From Candidatus Obscuribacterales bacterium (lineage in GTDB: Bacteria; Cyanobacteriota; Vampirovibrionia; Obscuribacterales; Obscuribacteraceae): a DNA stretch of 33,818 bases. The position numbers were made by a program, and so were the translations under genes. The stretch lies in contig JAKFUT010000123.1 of the NCBI GenBank assembly GCA_021732565.1, positions 1 to 33,818 on the forward strand, written 5' to 3'. Below, one piece after another: positions 9,304 to 17,676 of the stretch. The stretch's first letter is position 1; every line of letters starts with the position of its first letter. The notes under the pieces were generated by a model, which had not been told where the DNA came from, did not search any database, and worked only from the letters and a program-made list of their open reading frames with translations.

Positions 9304-9930
9304 TTACTCGCCCGATGGAAAGATCGGTCGTACTGTCCCTCTGTAATCATATTGCGTATTGCCGGGCATGATTAGTCCGCCGGATGCGCGACCGGAGCCA
9401 AAGCCAAAGCCTCCTCCTATACCGCGTCCGCTACCGAATACGGTGCCGGAGCCCTGATAATTCATTCCCTGCGAGTTGCCACCGGGCTGGTTGCTGAAGG
9501 TCGCGCTATATCCTGGAGTCGCCGCGTATGGTGTGTATGGAAGGTAGCGCCCGGGTGGCAAAACATTACCGAAGCCATCTACCTTTTGTCCAAAGGAATT
9601 AAGGTAATAGGAAGGTCCATACAGCACCGATGGGCTTCGAGAAACTTCTAAGTTGCTACCGGATTCCATGACCGGCCCCGTGTCGTTCTGAATAAGTGGA
9701 ACAATTTGTCCTTTTGAGTTGACAGGTATGCCAAGGTTGCTCAGGTCCACGGGAATGCGTTCTTTCTGGTTGGCAGTTGCTGGACTCTGCTTGTTGGCAG
9801 TTGGCTGCTCTTCCATGAACACATTGCCATTGCCTGAGTCAATGGTTTGCTGGCCCTGCGCTGGAATGATACTCAATGAGAAAACCACACCTATGGCGGT
9901 AAGGGTAACCAATTCGCGAATTTTCATCAT
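9304..9930 (-). CDS. Small Gly-rich exported protein
   Basis: Two adjacent ATGs open the gene (9930 and 9927). GGGAAGG lies 2 nt before the first and 5 nt before the second, so 9927 is the likelier start. The N-terminus is a clear signal peptide (basic MKIRE, hydrophobic TLTAIGVVFSLSII, cleavage after PAQG). The mature ~185 residues are Gln/Asn/Pro-rich, then Tyr/Pro-rich (YLNSFGQKVDGFGNVLPPG, RYLPYTPYAATPG), then Gly-rich (GSGRGIGGGFGFGSGRASGG). DLSNLGIPVN resembles the DLxxPV motifs in the exported protein encoded at 3489. It lies downstream of the HEAT-like gene on the same strand after 183 bp. Probably secreted or cell-wall associated; the function is unknown. Confidence 0.75.
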   Translation of the reverse strand: MMKIRELVTLTAIGVVFSLSIIPAQGQQTIDSGNGNVFMEEQPTANKQSPATANQKERIPVDLSNLGIPVNSKGQIVPLIQNDTGPVMESGSNLEVSRSPSVLYGPSYYLNSFGQKVDGFGNVLPPGRYLPYTPYAATPGYSATFSNQPGGNSQGMNYQGSGTVFGSGRGIGGGFGFGSGRASGGLIMPGNTQYDYRGTVRPIFPSGE

Positions 9931-10113
9931 GACCTTCCCGGAGATACAAGTTCTTTCTTCTATCTTAAGCTAAATAGACTCTGAGGTTCATGGATGTGAA
10001 CCAAGAAATGGGAACCAGGATAGCAAAAAACTTGTTTTTCACCGCTTTCGAATGGTACACGCGAGCGACGGGCTGAGTGGTCAAAGTCGCACTCTACCAA
10101 TATGCGTGTATAC

Positions 10114-13100
10114 CTATTTGCCGGCGGCTGAGTTGCCCTGATTCGACCTTGCATCGACTCGGCGTTGCAGGAGCCTCATGGCGATGTTCTGCTGTTGACG
10201 ATCGTTCAGCATTCGAAGAACTCGCCCTGCTTCAACTCTTGTGTTTATGTCTTGGCTTACCAACATTTCTGATAATTCGAGCATCATTTGCATTTGTTCG
10301 GGTTGTTGTCTTTGCAATAAATCGGCAATGAAGTCGCCTGCCACCACGTCGTCGGACGAGAAGAGAGTTCGAAGAAATTCTGCCGAGGGTAATGGCTGAA
10401 TCATACGATTAAGAACCAGCTCTGCTCGCTCTTGTTTCTCAGGATTATTTAGCATGCGCAAGAGAACGGCTGCGCTGTTTCTAGCATTGCCGGCGGGACC
10501 TGAAAGTTCTTGAAGAAGGATCTGCGCGCGGACTGCTTGTGTTTCATCCGAAAGCATGATCTTGAGTCGTGCAAATGCCTCTGCCTGCTCGGGATTGTTT
10601 CGCAGTGCCAGCATGGTGCGAATTTGTGCGGGTGTAGGCAGACCGCTGATAATTTCGGCATCTGCGCGCGAGGCGACATCCGCGTTGAGATCATGAAGTG
10701 TGTCAATGGCGGCACGGTCCTCCGGTTCCTGTAGCATCCGCCGCATGGCTCCGATTTGTGCCGGCGTCTTTGAAAGTTCCAATGCTCGCCGCGCCACCGC
10801 TCGGGTACTGGAGGCGTTTAGTGCATCAATGAAAGCTGCCCCGTCTCGGTCATCTGTGCGTGAGTTCTTGTCGCCTCCGTTTCCTAAAACCTGCACCAAT
10901 GCGCGTGCACTTTCTCTCTTCGACGGGTCGGACGATTGCAACATCTCAAGTACCGTGGCGTACGCCACGCGCTTGGTGGCGTCGTTTCTCAAGTTGAGCA
11001 ATGCTTCCAGTTCACGAACCGAGTTTCGCCCCGTGAGGATCGCCTTGGCCTCATTGCGGCGGGCTCCCGGTGATGCCAACATCAATGTAATCTCTTCCGC
11101 TTGCCTGTTTGTTGCGGGTACTTCCATCAAGAGAGCCACTCCGCGTGCTTCTGCCGAATCGGAATTCATCATCGCACGCAGTTGTGCTGCCGCCTCTCTC
11201 CTGCCGATGGGAGCTGTTGCAGGCGGTGATGTCAACTCCATATAGCGGGCTACACTTGCGCTGGTGCTCAACGTTGCTGTGATTCTTTCTGCGTGCGCAC
11301 GTTCGTGCGGGTTGGCCAGCATTTCTAAAATCCTGCTGCCAGTCGCTCGGTTGCTCGCATCGCTCTGCATCAGTTCCAGAACCGCCCGTCGACCCGCCGG
11401 ATTGCTGCTAGAGGCCAATAATCGATCGATTCCCGTTGTGTCTGCTGCGCTCATTGCTCCCACCGCCGCTGAGATGTCTCCTGAGGAAGGACCTAGGTCG
11501 AGCAGTGACCGGGCTCGGGAATTTGCAGGATTGCTAAGCATTGCCATGAATTCTTCGCCCCGCTGGTTGAGCTCGCCATTATTGGCGGCGCTCAGCATTC
11601 TCAAGGCGGCCAGTGCTCCAACTCTGGTCTCGAAGTTCTCACTGCCCAGTGCCTCGGACAAAGCTGCTGCTCCGCGCCTGCGCTGCGGATTCACATAAAG
11701 TGAGTGCAGGATCTGTCTGTCTCCATCGCTTAGACTTGAATTGAGGAGAGCTACCCCTTCATGAGAGCGGTCTCGATCGTTTAGCAAGTTTACGACGTTA
11801 TCTCCTTGTGGTTGATTCTTGGCGAGAAGCTTCATCAACTCCTGCGCTTCACCTGGTTTCTCGAAAATCATTTTGCGAATTTCTTCCACCGCTCGCGGGC
11901 GATTCGTGTCGTTTAGACTTTGAACAGCGGCAGCGAGGTTCGCCGATTCGGAGAAAACATTCAGAGTCTGATTCACGAGAGTTCCATCAGTTGCAGCCAT
12001 TTGGACCAACCGACGTGCGGTTTCCCTGTCATTGCCGTTGAGCATTTTGGTGAGGCGCAGATGATGCACCGGCTCAACACTGGTCATCATTCCCAAGACC
12101 AGTGCTCGGTCTTGCGGTCGGGTCAGCATCTGAAGCTGGCTCTCGGCTGTAGCGCGTTCCGGTGGAAACGGCGCTTCTAAATTGGTAAGAAGCCGCAAGA
12201 CCGAGGCGATCTTGTTGGACTCACCGGACCGCAACATAGTCGTCAATTCGGCGGCAGCTCCAGAGGTGGCATTGCTTGCGCGTAAGTCGAGAAGCTTGTG
12301 AATTTGTGCTGGTGTGTCGAGACTGTTGAGAAGGAGCCGTGCATCCGCTCTTTGTTCAGCATTGGCGTACATGTTGAGTAGACGAGAAGTCTTAGCGTCT
12401 GATGTTTCACTGAGGCTGATTAAACTACGCGCAGCGCTGCGATGCTCCGTCCCTGCCAGATCGCCGATTATTATACGGGCGGTTGCACGATGATTGTTGT
12501 CGTTCAGCAAGCGTAATATATTCGTGCGGTCAGAGGGTTCTTCCAAGTGGTCCATTATAGTGCGAGCCGTTTGCCTGTCGGCATCGGTGCCCCCAAGCAT
12601 TCGTAACAGATCTTCCGCTGTGCTCTTGTCTCTTGTTCCTGTAGTGGTAAGTGCTTCAACAAAGCGGTGGCTGCGGTCTCGTTCTGTGGCACTCTCTGAT
12701 TCCATCCCGTCGAAAACAGCTCGCAGACCTGGTCGCAACGCTGGTTTGCCAAAGGCTGTTACCACAGCTGCAATGTCTTCCATGTCGTGGAAATTGCGAA
12801 GACATCTCCGGGCATCTGTTCTGTCGGCCTCGGTGGTGCTGTTGAGCATTGAAAGGAGCTGTCGTCCATGGGTGCTATAGCCCGTTTGTGATTGCAGAAG
12901 GTTGATGAGATCTACCGCCGCGGCTGCATCTCGTTCCGAGTGCAGCATTCTGTAGAGTTCGTCTTTGGCGCGTGCATTAGCAGAGTTATCTACAATGGAA
13001 AAGAACTCTCGGATTTGTTCCGGCCTTCCCAGCGCCGAAACAATGTCTGTCGCTTGCTCTCGTTGGGTTGCGGTTCCTTTGAGCATGCCCAGAAGTCGCG

Positions 13101-14223
13101 TTCCGTCCTCCCGTGTCTGCTCGCGTTCTCTTGTGTTTAATTCGGCACACACAAGAAGTGGAATGATCCTCTTCGTCGCATCTGCGGTGGTCGTATTTTT
13201 TAGTAGATTGAGGACATCGTTGGCCGTTTGTTGACGATCTGTGTCGCGGCGCAACTCGATTAGACCGGCCATTGCCGAGGGATTATCGCAAAGTACTTGC
13301 AGTATAATGCGCCCGTCGGTAGAGGCTGCTCGATCGTTCAGCATGTCCAGCAAGTGGCGTGCATCAGCACGCTGGCGTTCATCCCCGTTTAGCATTGTTA
13401 ATAAGGTTCGTACTCCTTCCCGAGACTGAGGATTCTCTGCATCGCGCATCAAAATCTTGATCTGCGTGGCTGCATCGCTTTTATCTCTGTCGTCGAGTAG
13501 ACGAAAAAGGGCTGTAAGTTGCGCACCGTTGGTGGTGTCTGTCATAGTGGTGGCAATATCAATGGAGAGTTGTCGCTCCTCCGGCTTCTTTAGCATGGAC
13601 AGAAGTCGTTCTCCGGATCTTTTGTCATTCGCATCGTCGCTGTTCAAGAGAGAGCGTATTCGGCGGGACGCTTCTTGTTCACTTTCATTGGTAGAGGCGA
13701 GCATCTCTCGCAATGTGGCGTCGGGTTCTTCGACGTTTTGCGTACCGATTTCTTGTCCCTCGGCTTCTGTTGGATCTTCTGTCTCTTCGTCCGCCTCTTC
13801 CTCTGTCTCTTGTTCCGTCTCTTCGTTGCTTTCGGATTGTTCGACACTGTCTCCGTCTGTATCATCGCTGTCGCTTGCTGCGGCTGTCCTTACGGTTTCT
13901 GATCCTTGTACTGGCTCACCTGTTGTGCGCGGCTCAGTATCAAACGTGTCGAAGTGGCCTGCTTCTGTGGTTATTGCCAGTCCGAGGAGAACCGGAAGAA
14001 AGGAGAGTTCCTTTAAAGTATTCGATAAATTTCTTTTGTTCGCCGGCTGTGGTGCTCCCACCAACTCCCATAAGTCCAGCGCGATGGTCTCAACCGTTGA
14101 GACCTGTTTTGATGGTTCTGCCTCAAACTCTTCCTGGTGATCAAACATAACTCGTTCCCCTCGTGCCAAATCCTTCGCTCTTGAACCGTAGGGTAGTCCC
14201 GAATAATTGAACGAATATCTCAT
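10114..14223 (-). CDS. Giant HEAT-like helical-repeat protein with acidic N-terminal region
   Basis: The 1,369-residue product has no signal peptide. Residues ~90-175 are strongly acidic (ETEQETEEEADEETEDPTEAE). From ~180 to the C-terminus it is a long run of degenerate ~35-40-residue alpha-helical repeats with the recurring core A..LL.ML (ARHLLDMLNDRA, GRQLLSMLNST, ADARLLLNSLDTP), in the manner of HEAT/ARM solenoids, a protein-interaction scaffold. Many Arg/Asp pairs give it a highly charged surface. Start choice is open: ATG 14223 begins the shared element MRYSFNYSGLPYG but has only a weak ribosome site, while internal ATG 14148 (MFDHQEEF) has GAGGGG 8 nt upstream. The function is unknown; a scaffold role is inference from the fold type. 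Confidence 0.8.
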   Translation of the reverse strand: MRYSFNYSGLPYGSRAKDLARGERVMFDHQEEFEAEPSKQVSTVETIALDLWELVGAPQPANKRNLSNTLKELSFLPVLLGLAITTEAGHFDTFDTEPRTTGEPVQGSETVRTAAASDSDDTDGDSVEQSESNEETEQETEEEADEETEDPTEAEGQEIGTQNVEEPDATLREMLASTNESEQEASRRIRSLLNSDDANDKRSGERLLSMLKKPEERQLSIDIATTMTDTTNGAQLTALFRLLDDRDKSDAATQIKILMRDAENPQSREGVRTLLTMLNGDERQRADARHLLDMLNDRAASTDGRIILQVLCDNPSAMAGLIELRRDTDRQQTANDVLNLLKNTTTADATKRIIPLLVCAELNTREREQTREDGTRLLGMLKGTATQREQATDIVSALGRPEQIREFFSIVDNSANARAKDELYRMLHSERDAAAAVDLINLLQSQTGYSTHGRQLLSMLNSTTEADRTDARRCLRNFHDMEDIAAVVTAFGKPALRPGLRAVFDGMESESATERDRSHRFVEALTTTGTRDKSTAEDLLRMLGGTDADRQTARTIMDHLEEPSDRTNILRLLNDNNHRATARIIIGDLAGTEHRSAARSLISLSETSDAKTSRLLNMYANAEQRADARLLLNSLDTPAQIHKLLDLRASNATSGAAAELTTMLRSGESNKIASVLRLLTNLEAPFPPERATAESQLQMLTRPQDRALVLGMMTSVEPVHHLRLTKMLNGNDRETARRLVQMAATDGTLVNQTLNVFSESANLAAAVQSLNDTNRPRAVEEIRKMIFEKPGEAQELMKLLAKNQPQGDNVVNLLNDRDRSHEGVALLNSSLSDGDRQILHSLYVNPQRRRGAAALSEALGSENFETRVGALAALRMLSAANNGELNQRGEEFMAMLSNPANSRARSLLDLGPSSGDISAAVGAMSAADTTGIDRLLASSSNPAGRRAVLELMQSDASNRATGSRILEMLANPHERAHAERITATLSTSASVARYMELTSPPATAPIGRREAAAQLRAMMNSDSAEARGVALLMEVPATNRQAEEITLMLASPGARRNEAKAILTGRNSVRELEALLNLRNDATKRVAYATVLEMLQSSDPSKRESARALVQVLGNGGDKNSRTDDRDGAAFIDALNASSTRAVARRALELSKTPAQIGAMRRMLQEPEDRAAIDTLHDLNADVASRADAEIISGLPTPAQIRTMLALRNNPEQAEAFARLKIMLSDETQAVRAQILLQELSGPAGNARNSAAVLLRMLNNPEKQERAELVLNRMIQPLPSAEFLRTLFSSDDVVAGDFIADLLQRQQPEQMQMMLELSEMLVSQDINTRVEAGRVLRMLNDRQQQNIAMRLLQRRVDARSNQGNSAAGK

Positions 14224-14309
14224 CTACTCAGGATGATGCAAACTTGTCGCCATCCTCTAAGTCGCTTCGCCCATGAACCGTAGGGTAGACCCGAATAACT
14301 GAACGAATA
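14173..14309 (-). repeat. Direct repeat of a 45-bp segment, 92-bp period, spanning the 5' end of the HEAT-like gene
   Basis: Copies at 14173-14217 and 14265-14309 match at 41 of 45 positions by eye. The first encodes YSFNYSGLPYGS at the gene's start; the second, in a different frame, reads YSFSYSGLPYGS. The frame of the outer copy has no ATG, GTG or TTG start and stops at a TGA overlapping the ATG at 14223. Confidence 0.85.
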
Positions 14310-14326
14310 AGGGAAGCTTTGAAAGT

Positions 14327-14353
14327 TTGACTGGTATACGCTCAGTACATAAT
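14327..14353 (+). promoter_or_regulatory. Candidate sigma-70-type promoter for the Ala-rich gene
   Basis: TTGACT (14327-14332) and CATAAT (14348-14353) are each 5/6 to consensus, but their spacing is short at 15 bp. They sit about 84 bp before ATG 14437, in the divergent gap between the HEAT-like gene and the Ala-rich gene. Confidence 0.3.
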
Positions 14354-14436
14354 TGCGCTCTAACTTAGTTGCAAGGAAGTCAATCGCCGGTCAGTTTTTC
14401 ACCGAAATGCTGTCGGCATAAAGAGGAAATTGCGCT

Positions 14437-15333
14437 ATGACATTTGAAGATGATCGATTTGATACCAGCGATAGAGATGACAATGCAGAGAATCCGAGCC
14501 AGGCCATGCTCTGTGACGTATGGTCACCGAATCCGCAAGGAGAAGCTGTCAATGTAGCAATCAAAACTGTCTCTGCAGCCGTGCAGGAATTGCCGGACCT
14601 GTTGCTATCTTCGGCAGAAGTCGAGCTCTATTCGGGAGCTTTAGCAGCAGCGACGGTGAGTGATGACGTTGTTAAGACCGCAGATTCAATTGCGAAGGTA
14701 GTCAGCGAAGGCGCTGAATTTCTTTCCAGTGGTGTTGAGAGCGTTGTTGCTGGTGAAACGAGTTTAGATGAATTCGCCGCTTCGCTCAGTGAACGAGCTC
14801 GGGACGACGCAGCGAGCATTTTCATCAGTAGTGGCAACGCAATCTTTCGCAGTGCAGAGACGATAGCTAATGTTGTCGAGTCCGCCGCAACCAGGGCTGT
14901 TGATACTGCCGTTGAGGGCGCGACAGGGCTCGCCGACGCTGGCAATCAGGCTCTTGATGCACTGGCTCTTGGTGGAGTTATTGATCCCGAACTGCTCGAA
15001 CTAGGACGCCGAGTTGCATCTGACGCTGCAAATCCTATAATAGGCAGCGCTGCTGAGGTACTGGGCAGTGGCCGTGAACTTGCAGGCCAGGCAGCAACGG
15101 TGGCATTCGATGCTGCTACCAGTGCTGTAGATGTGGCCGGGCAAATACTTCCCGATGAGCTTGGCGGAGCGATCACAACTGCATATGATTCGGTAAACTT
15201 TGGCAGGCGCGTGACAGAGCGTGCAACCAATGGGGCAACTGACGCTGCCTCACGAGTTCTTGGTCTGGCCAGTCGGGTAGTTAATCCCCGGCAAAATCCG
15301 GAGCTAATGCGAAGAATGCTACGAGGCAGGTAA
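14437..15333 (+). CDS. Ala/Val/Ser-rich amphipathic helical protein
   Basis: ATG 14437 follows AGAGG with about 10 nt spacing. The 298-residue product starts with an acidic head (TFEDDRFDTSDRDDN). The rest is rich in Ala, Val, Ser, Asp and Glu in helical periodicity (IKTVSAAVQELPDLLLSSAE, ARDDAASIFISSGNAIF, DAATSAVDVAGQIL). It has almost no Lys or aromatic residues in the middle and a basic tail (NPRQNPELMRRMLRGR). There is no signal peptide or true membrane segment. Long Ala-rich amphipathic helices occur in surface-coating or packing proteins such as phasin-like or apolipoprotein-like families, but I see no family signature. It is divergent from the HEAT-like gene, sharing a ~210-bp gap. 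Its last codons are partly duplicated downstream, near 15507-15528. Confidence 0.75.
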   Translation: MTFEDDRFDTSDRDDNAENPSQAMLCDVWSPNPQGEAVNVAIKTVSAAVQELPDLLLSSAEVELYSGALAAATVSDDVVKTADSIAKVVSEGAEFLSSGVESVVAGETSLDEFAASLSERARDDAASIFISSGNAIFRSAETIANVVESAATRAVDTAVEGATGLADAGNQALDALALGGVIDPELLELGRRVASDAANPIIGSAAEVLGSGRELAGQAATVAFDAATSAVDVAGQILPDELGGAITTAYDSVNFGRRVTERATNGATDAASRVLGLASRVVNPRQNPELMRRMLRGR

Positions 15334-15394
15334 TGTTCTCGACAGTCAAGTCCACACTATCCTTGCCCCTGTGTAGAGTGGACTTTACTGTCTT

Positions 15395-15461
15395 GAGCGA
15401 AGCGCATTCCTCCTATCGCAGTGTCTCGCTTCGCTCGGAGAGGGGCGGTTCGTCCCCGCCC
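15395..15461. terminator. Unit 1 stem-loops downstream of the Ala-rich gene
   Basis: GAGCGAAGCG (15395-15404) pairs perfectly with CGCTTCGCTC (15427-15436). Immediately after, GGGCGG (15443-15448) pairs with CCGCCC (15456-15461) over a 7-nt loop. There is no T-run, so a classical intrinsic terminator is not certain. Confidence 0.4.
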
Positions 15462-15586
15462 TGTTAATCGGCTGGAACATTCGCGCAACACACGCAGCTG
15501 ATGTGTGCGAAGAATGCCAGACAGGTAATGTTCTCGACGGCCAAGTTCCACTGCTAACCCCGTGTGAGTGGACTTCTGTCCAGAGC

Positions 15587-15656
15587 GAAGCAGACTCTCT
15601 GCCCTGAATGATCTGCTTCCGGGAGCAGGGCGGCTTGTCCCGCAGCACCGCCCTGC
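15587..15656. terminator. Unit 2 stem-loops between convergent genes
   Basis: GAAGCAGA (15587-15594) pairs with TCTGCTTC (15612-15619), and GCAGGGCGG (15625-15633) pairs with CCGCCCTGC (15648-15656), both perfectly. These are the counterparts of the unit 1 stems with different bases. No T-run follows on either strand. Confidence 0.4.
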
Positions 15657-15701
15657 CCCCGCCTGTCAGCCGCTCCGTCAACTGAACTGAAATAGTGCAA
15701 T

Positions 15702-17081
15702 CTAAACTGTTCGCTTGGCTGACGCTAACGGCAGTGAGAACCAGAACGTACTTCCAACTCCCGGTTGCGAGCGCACTCCGATGAAACAATTGTGAGCTTC
15801 GACAAAAGTCTTGCAAATGGTCAATCCCAGTCCGGAACTTGGAACACCACTCCTTACCGGCAGCTCCAACTGCACGAATCGTTCAAATACAGCTTGTTGC
15901 AAATGTTCGGGAATACCCGGTCCATGATCTTCAACGTTGATTTCAATTTCGTTGTTACTGGTTTTTGTGTAAATAGAAATGCTTTTGCCAATATCAGAAT
16001 GTTTGATCGCATTAGACAACAAATTTAGCAGAACACGATAGATTCTCTTTCTATCTGCGTTGATCAGCACACTCTCGGTCTTATTCTCGACCGTTACTTC
16101 CAGTTGCGACGAAAGGTCGGATAACTGTTCAATTACTTCCGCAGTGAGTTCCCGTACGTCAAAATCGCTTCGATCTAGTTTGAGTTCTGATTCGCTTTTC
16201 TCCAGGTCAATCAGTTCAGTCAACAAATCAACTATGCGTGTTATGTTGCTCTCCATTCTGCTCAGTGCATTAGTTGCCCGCTCGCTCATCTCTCCATAGA
16301 GCCCCCGCGAAAATGCGGTCACTCCTAGCAAAACGGAACTTAGTGGTGAACGGACGTCATGCGAAATCATAGCGATCAATTCCTGCCTTGCGCGTTCCTG
16401 TGCTTTTGCCGCGGAAATATCGCGAGCAACGGAGAAAAACAGCTGTTCTGTTTCAGACCATTCCGCGTACCATGCTGTATCGATAACGCTTCCCTGCCTG
16501 GTTAGCAGGCGCAGTTCAAAGTCAACGGGTCGTTTGCTGGTTCTGGCCTCTTCCAATACTCGTTGCAAACGAGTGTTGTCCGATTCGGCTATTATTGATG
16601 TTAACGATTTGCCTAGCAATTCGATGGAAGAAAATCCAAGAAGCCTTTCACTGGTGGAGTTTATCGCTGCTACTTTGAACTCGGCGGTAAAACTGCAAAG
16701 AATGTCTCGTGCATAATCGGCGATGGCGTACTCTCGAGATGATGATGAACGCACTGAATCGACCACCCACGTTGTAATTTCACTGAAAGATGTGCCGTCC
16801 GGTTCCAGTGGCATGTTGCCGGGAACATACTCTTCCAGCTCATTGATCAACTGATTGGATTGTCGCTCTTCCAAAAAATGGCGTGCTTTTACCGAAATTA
16901 TGCAGAAAAACAGCAGCACTCCCATCCAACTGAGAGAGCCACTCACCATGCTCTGTGAGTCTACCGGCACCGTAAGTCGCAAGAGGATCATGGCGCCGGA
17001 TAGAGCAACTGCTGTGACGAGCAGAAGCACTTCGACTAGATAAATACTTTGTACAAGACCCTGCAGCTTAGCCCTTATCAT
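15702..17081 (-). CDS. Membrane-bound PAS sensor histidine kinase
   Basis: The 459-residue product has two N-terminal membrane helices (IYLVEVLLLVTAVALSGAMI and WMGVLLFFCIISV), then a PAS domain at ~115-225 (AAINSTSERLLGFSSIELLG, FFSVARDISAAKAQE). A HisKA domain has the phospho-acceptor in AMISHDVRSPLSSV (His241). A HATPase domain has the N box NLLSNAIKHSD (~350), G1 DHGPGIPEH (~393) and G2 SSGLGLTICKTF (~430). All catalytic motifs look intact. It should autophosphorylate and pass phosphate to a response regulator, most likely the one encoded at 17890-18567. Its ATG has no ribosome site and overlaps the end of the upstream membrane-protein gene by 14 bp, so translation is probably coupled. 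The signal is unknown; the short periplasmic loop suggests sensing in or near the membrane or cytoplasm. Confidence 0.93.
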   Translation of the reverse strand: MIRAKLQGLVQSIYLVEVLLLVTAVALSGAMILLRLTVPVDSQSMVSGSLSWMGVLLFFCIISVKARHFLEERQSNQLINELEEYVPGNMPLEPDGTSFSEITTWVVDSVRSSSSREYAIADYARDILCSFTAEFKVAAINSTSERLLGFSSIELLGKSLTSIIAESDNTRLQRVLEEARTSKRPVDFELRLLTRQGSVIDTAWYAEWSETEQLFFSVARDISAAKAQERARQELIAMISHDVRSPLSSVLLGVTAFSRGLYGEMSERATNALSRMESNITRIVDLLTELIDLEKSESELKLDRSDFDVRELTAEVIEQLSDLSSQLEVTVENKTESVLINADRKRIYRVLLNLLSNAIKHSDIGKSISIYTKTSNNEIEINVEDHGPGIPEHLQQAVFERFVQLELPVRSGVPSSGLGLTICKTFVEAHNCFIGVRSQPGVGSTFWFSLPLASAKRTV

Positions 17082-17676
17082 TTTTTTTCGGCTGGCTCGA
17101 ATTGCGTGAGTGAAATATATGTTCCGCCGGTAACAGGCTCAATGCTATCAGGGCACCACCGTAGAACAATGCTGTGCACACGGCTGAAAAGGTTGCATCG
17201 ATTGGCGATGTCGGTGCGCGAAATAGCAACAGCGCCCACGTAGATTCCCAATAGGCGATAATTGCTGACCGTGCGTCGAAACTGGCGGCGGTCATCATGA
17301 TTCCCAGGCAGAGCAGGTTAACCGCACCCAGACAAAGTATGACGGAGAAAGTTGGCATTATTGTAATTGGTTCGCGCGGACGCGTTGTTTCGTTGGTTCG
17401 CGCCTCTGCCAGAATCTTTTCCATGAAAGCGCGGTCAAATTCTATGCGAGCGATCGGTGTAGCATTTATTCCCGCTGATTCCTGACGCAATCTGGCCAGA
17501 TACCAGGAGCGTAGTTTTGCGTAGCCTCGATTATATGAGTTCGCTTGTGCGGGAGGCGAGGTCTCGTCCATAAGTTTGCTGCACGGTTGTGGCTCAGGGG
17601 CTGCGTTGCGTTGGTCAGTATGACATTCCTCGTGAGCGCTGTCTAGGGTAGTTCTTGCAACTGAAATCCTCACCAC
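17068..17676 (-). CDS. Small membrane protein overlapping the histidine kinase gene
   Basis: The 202-residue frame begins at GTG 17676 with only a distant GGGAAGAG upstream, so the start is uncertain; an internal ATG at 17571 is possible but also lacks a clear site. Residues 1-100 are hydrophilic (YAKLRSWYLARLRQESAG). Two membrane segments follow: VILCLGAVNLLCLGIMMTAA (~108-128) and FSAVCTALFYGGALIALSLL (~162-182), with another weak hydrophobic stretch between (STWALLLFRA). The C-terminus is basic and ends across a run of eight A residues into the kinase start. Its tight overlap suggests an accessory or sensory partner of the kinase. No family recognised. Confidence 0.65.
   Translation of the reverse strand: MVRISVARTTLDSAHEECHTDQRNAAPEPQPCSKLMDETSPPAQANSYNRGYAKLRSWYLARLRQESAGINATPIARIEFDRAFMEKILAEARTNETTRPREPITIMPTFSVILCLGAVNLLCLGIMMTAASFDARSAIIAYWESTWALLLFRAPTSPIDATFSAVCTALFYGGALIALSLLPAEHIFHSRNSSQPKKNDKG

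Larger units (their letters stand above)
15331..15680. repeat. Duplicated non-coding element, two units each with three potential hairpins
   Basis: Unit 1 (~15331-15480) and unit 2 (~15526-15680) share the opening TAATGTTCTCGAC at an offset of 195 bp and the same order of elements, offset 185-195 bp. Each has an imperfect long stem around GTCCAC/GTGGAC-type arms, a GAAGC-type stem, and a GC stem with a GGGCGG arm. Unit 2 is preceded by a remnant of the upstream gene's end (RRM..R then TAA). The region lies between the convergent ends of the Ala-rich gene and the histidine kinase gene. Confidence 0.75.

Noticed and set aside
10700..11245. 181-codon open frame on the plus strand
   Set aside because: It lies fully opposite the HEAT-like gene, with Ser/Arg/Ala composition typical of an antisense shadow and no ribosome site.
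14224..14398. Upstream in-frame extension carrying the second copy of the YSFSYSGLPYGS element as a possible gene
   Set aside because: The frame has no ATG, GTG or TTG start before its stop codon; it is better explained as a duplicated remnant.
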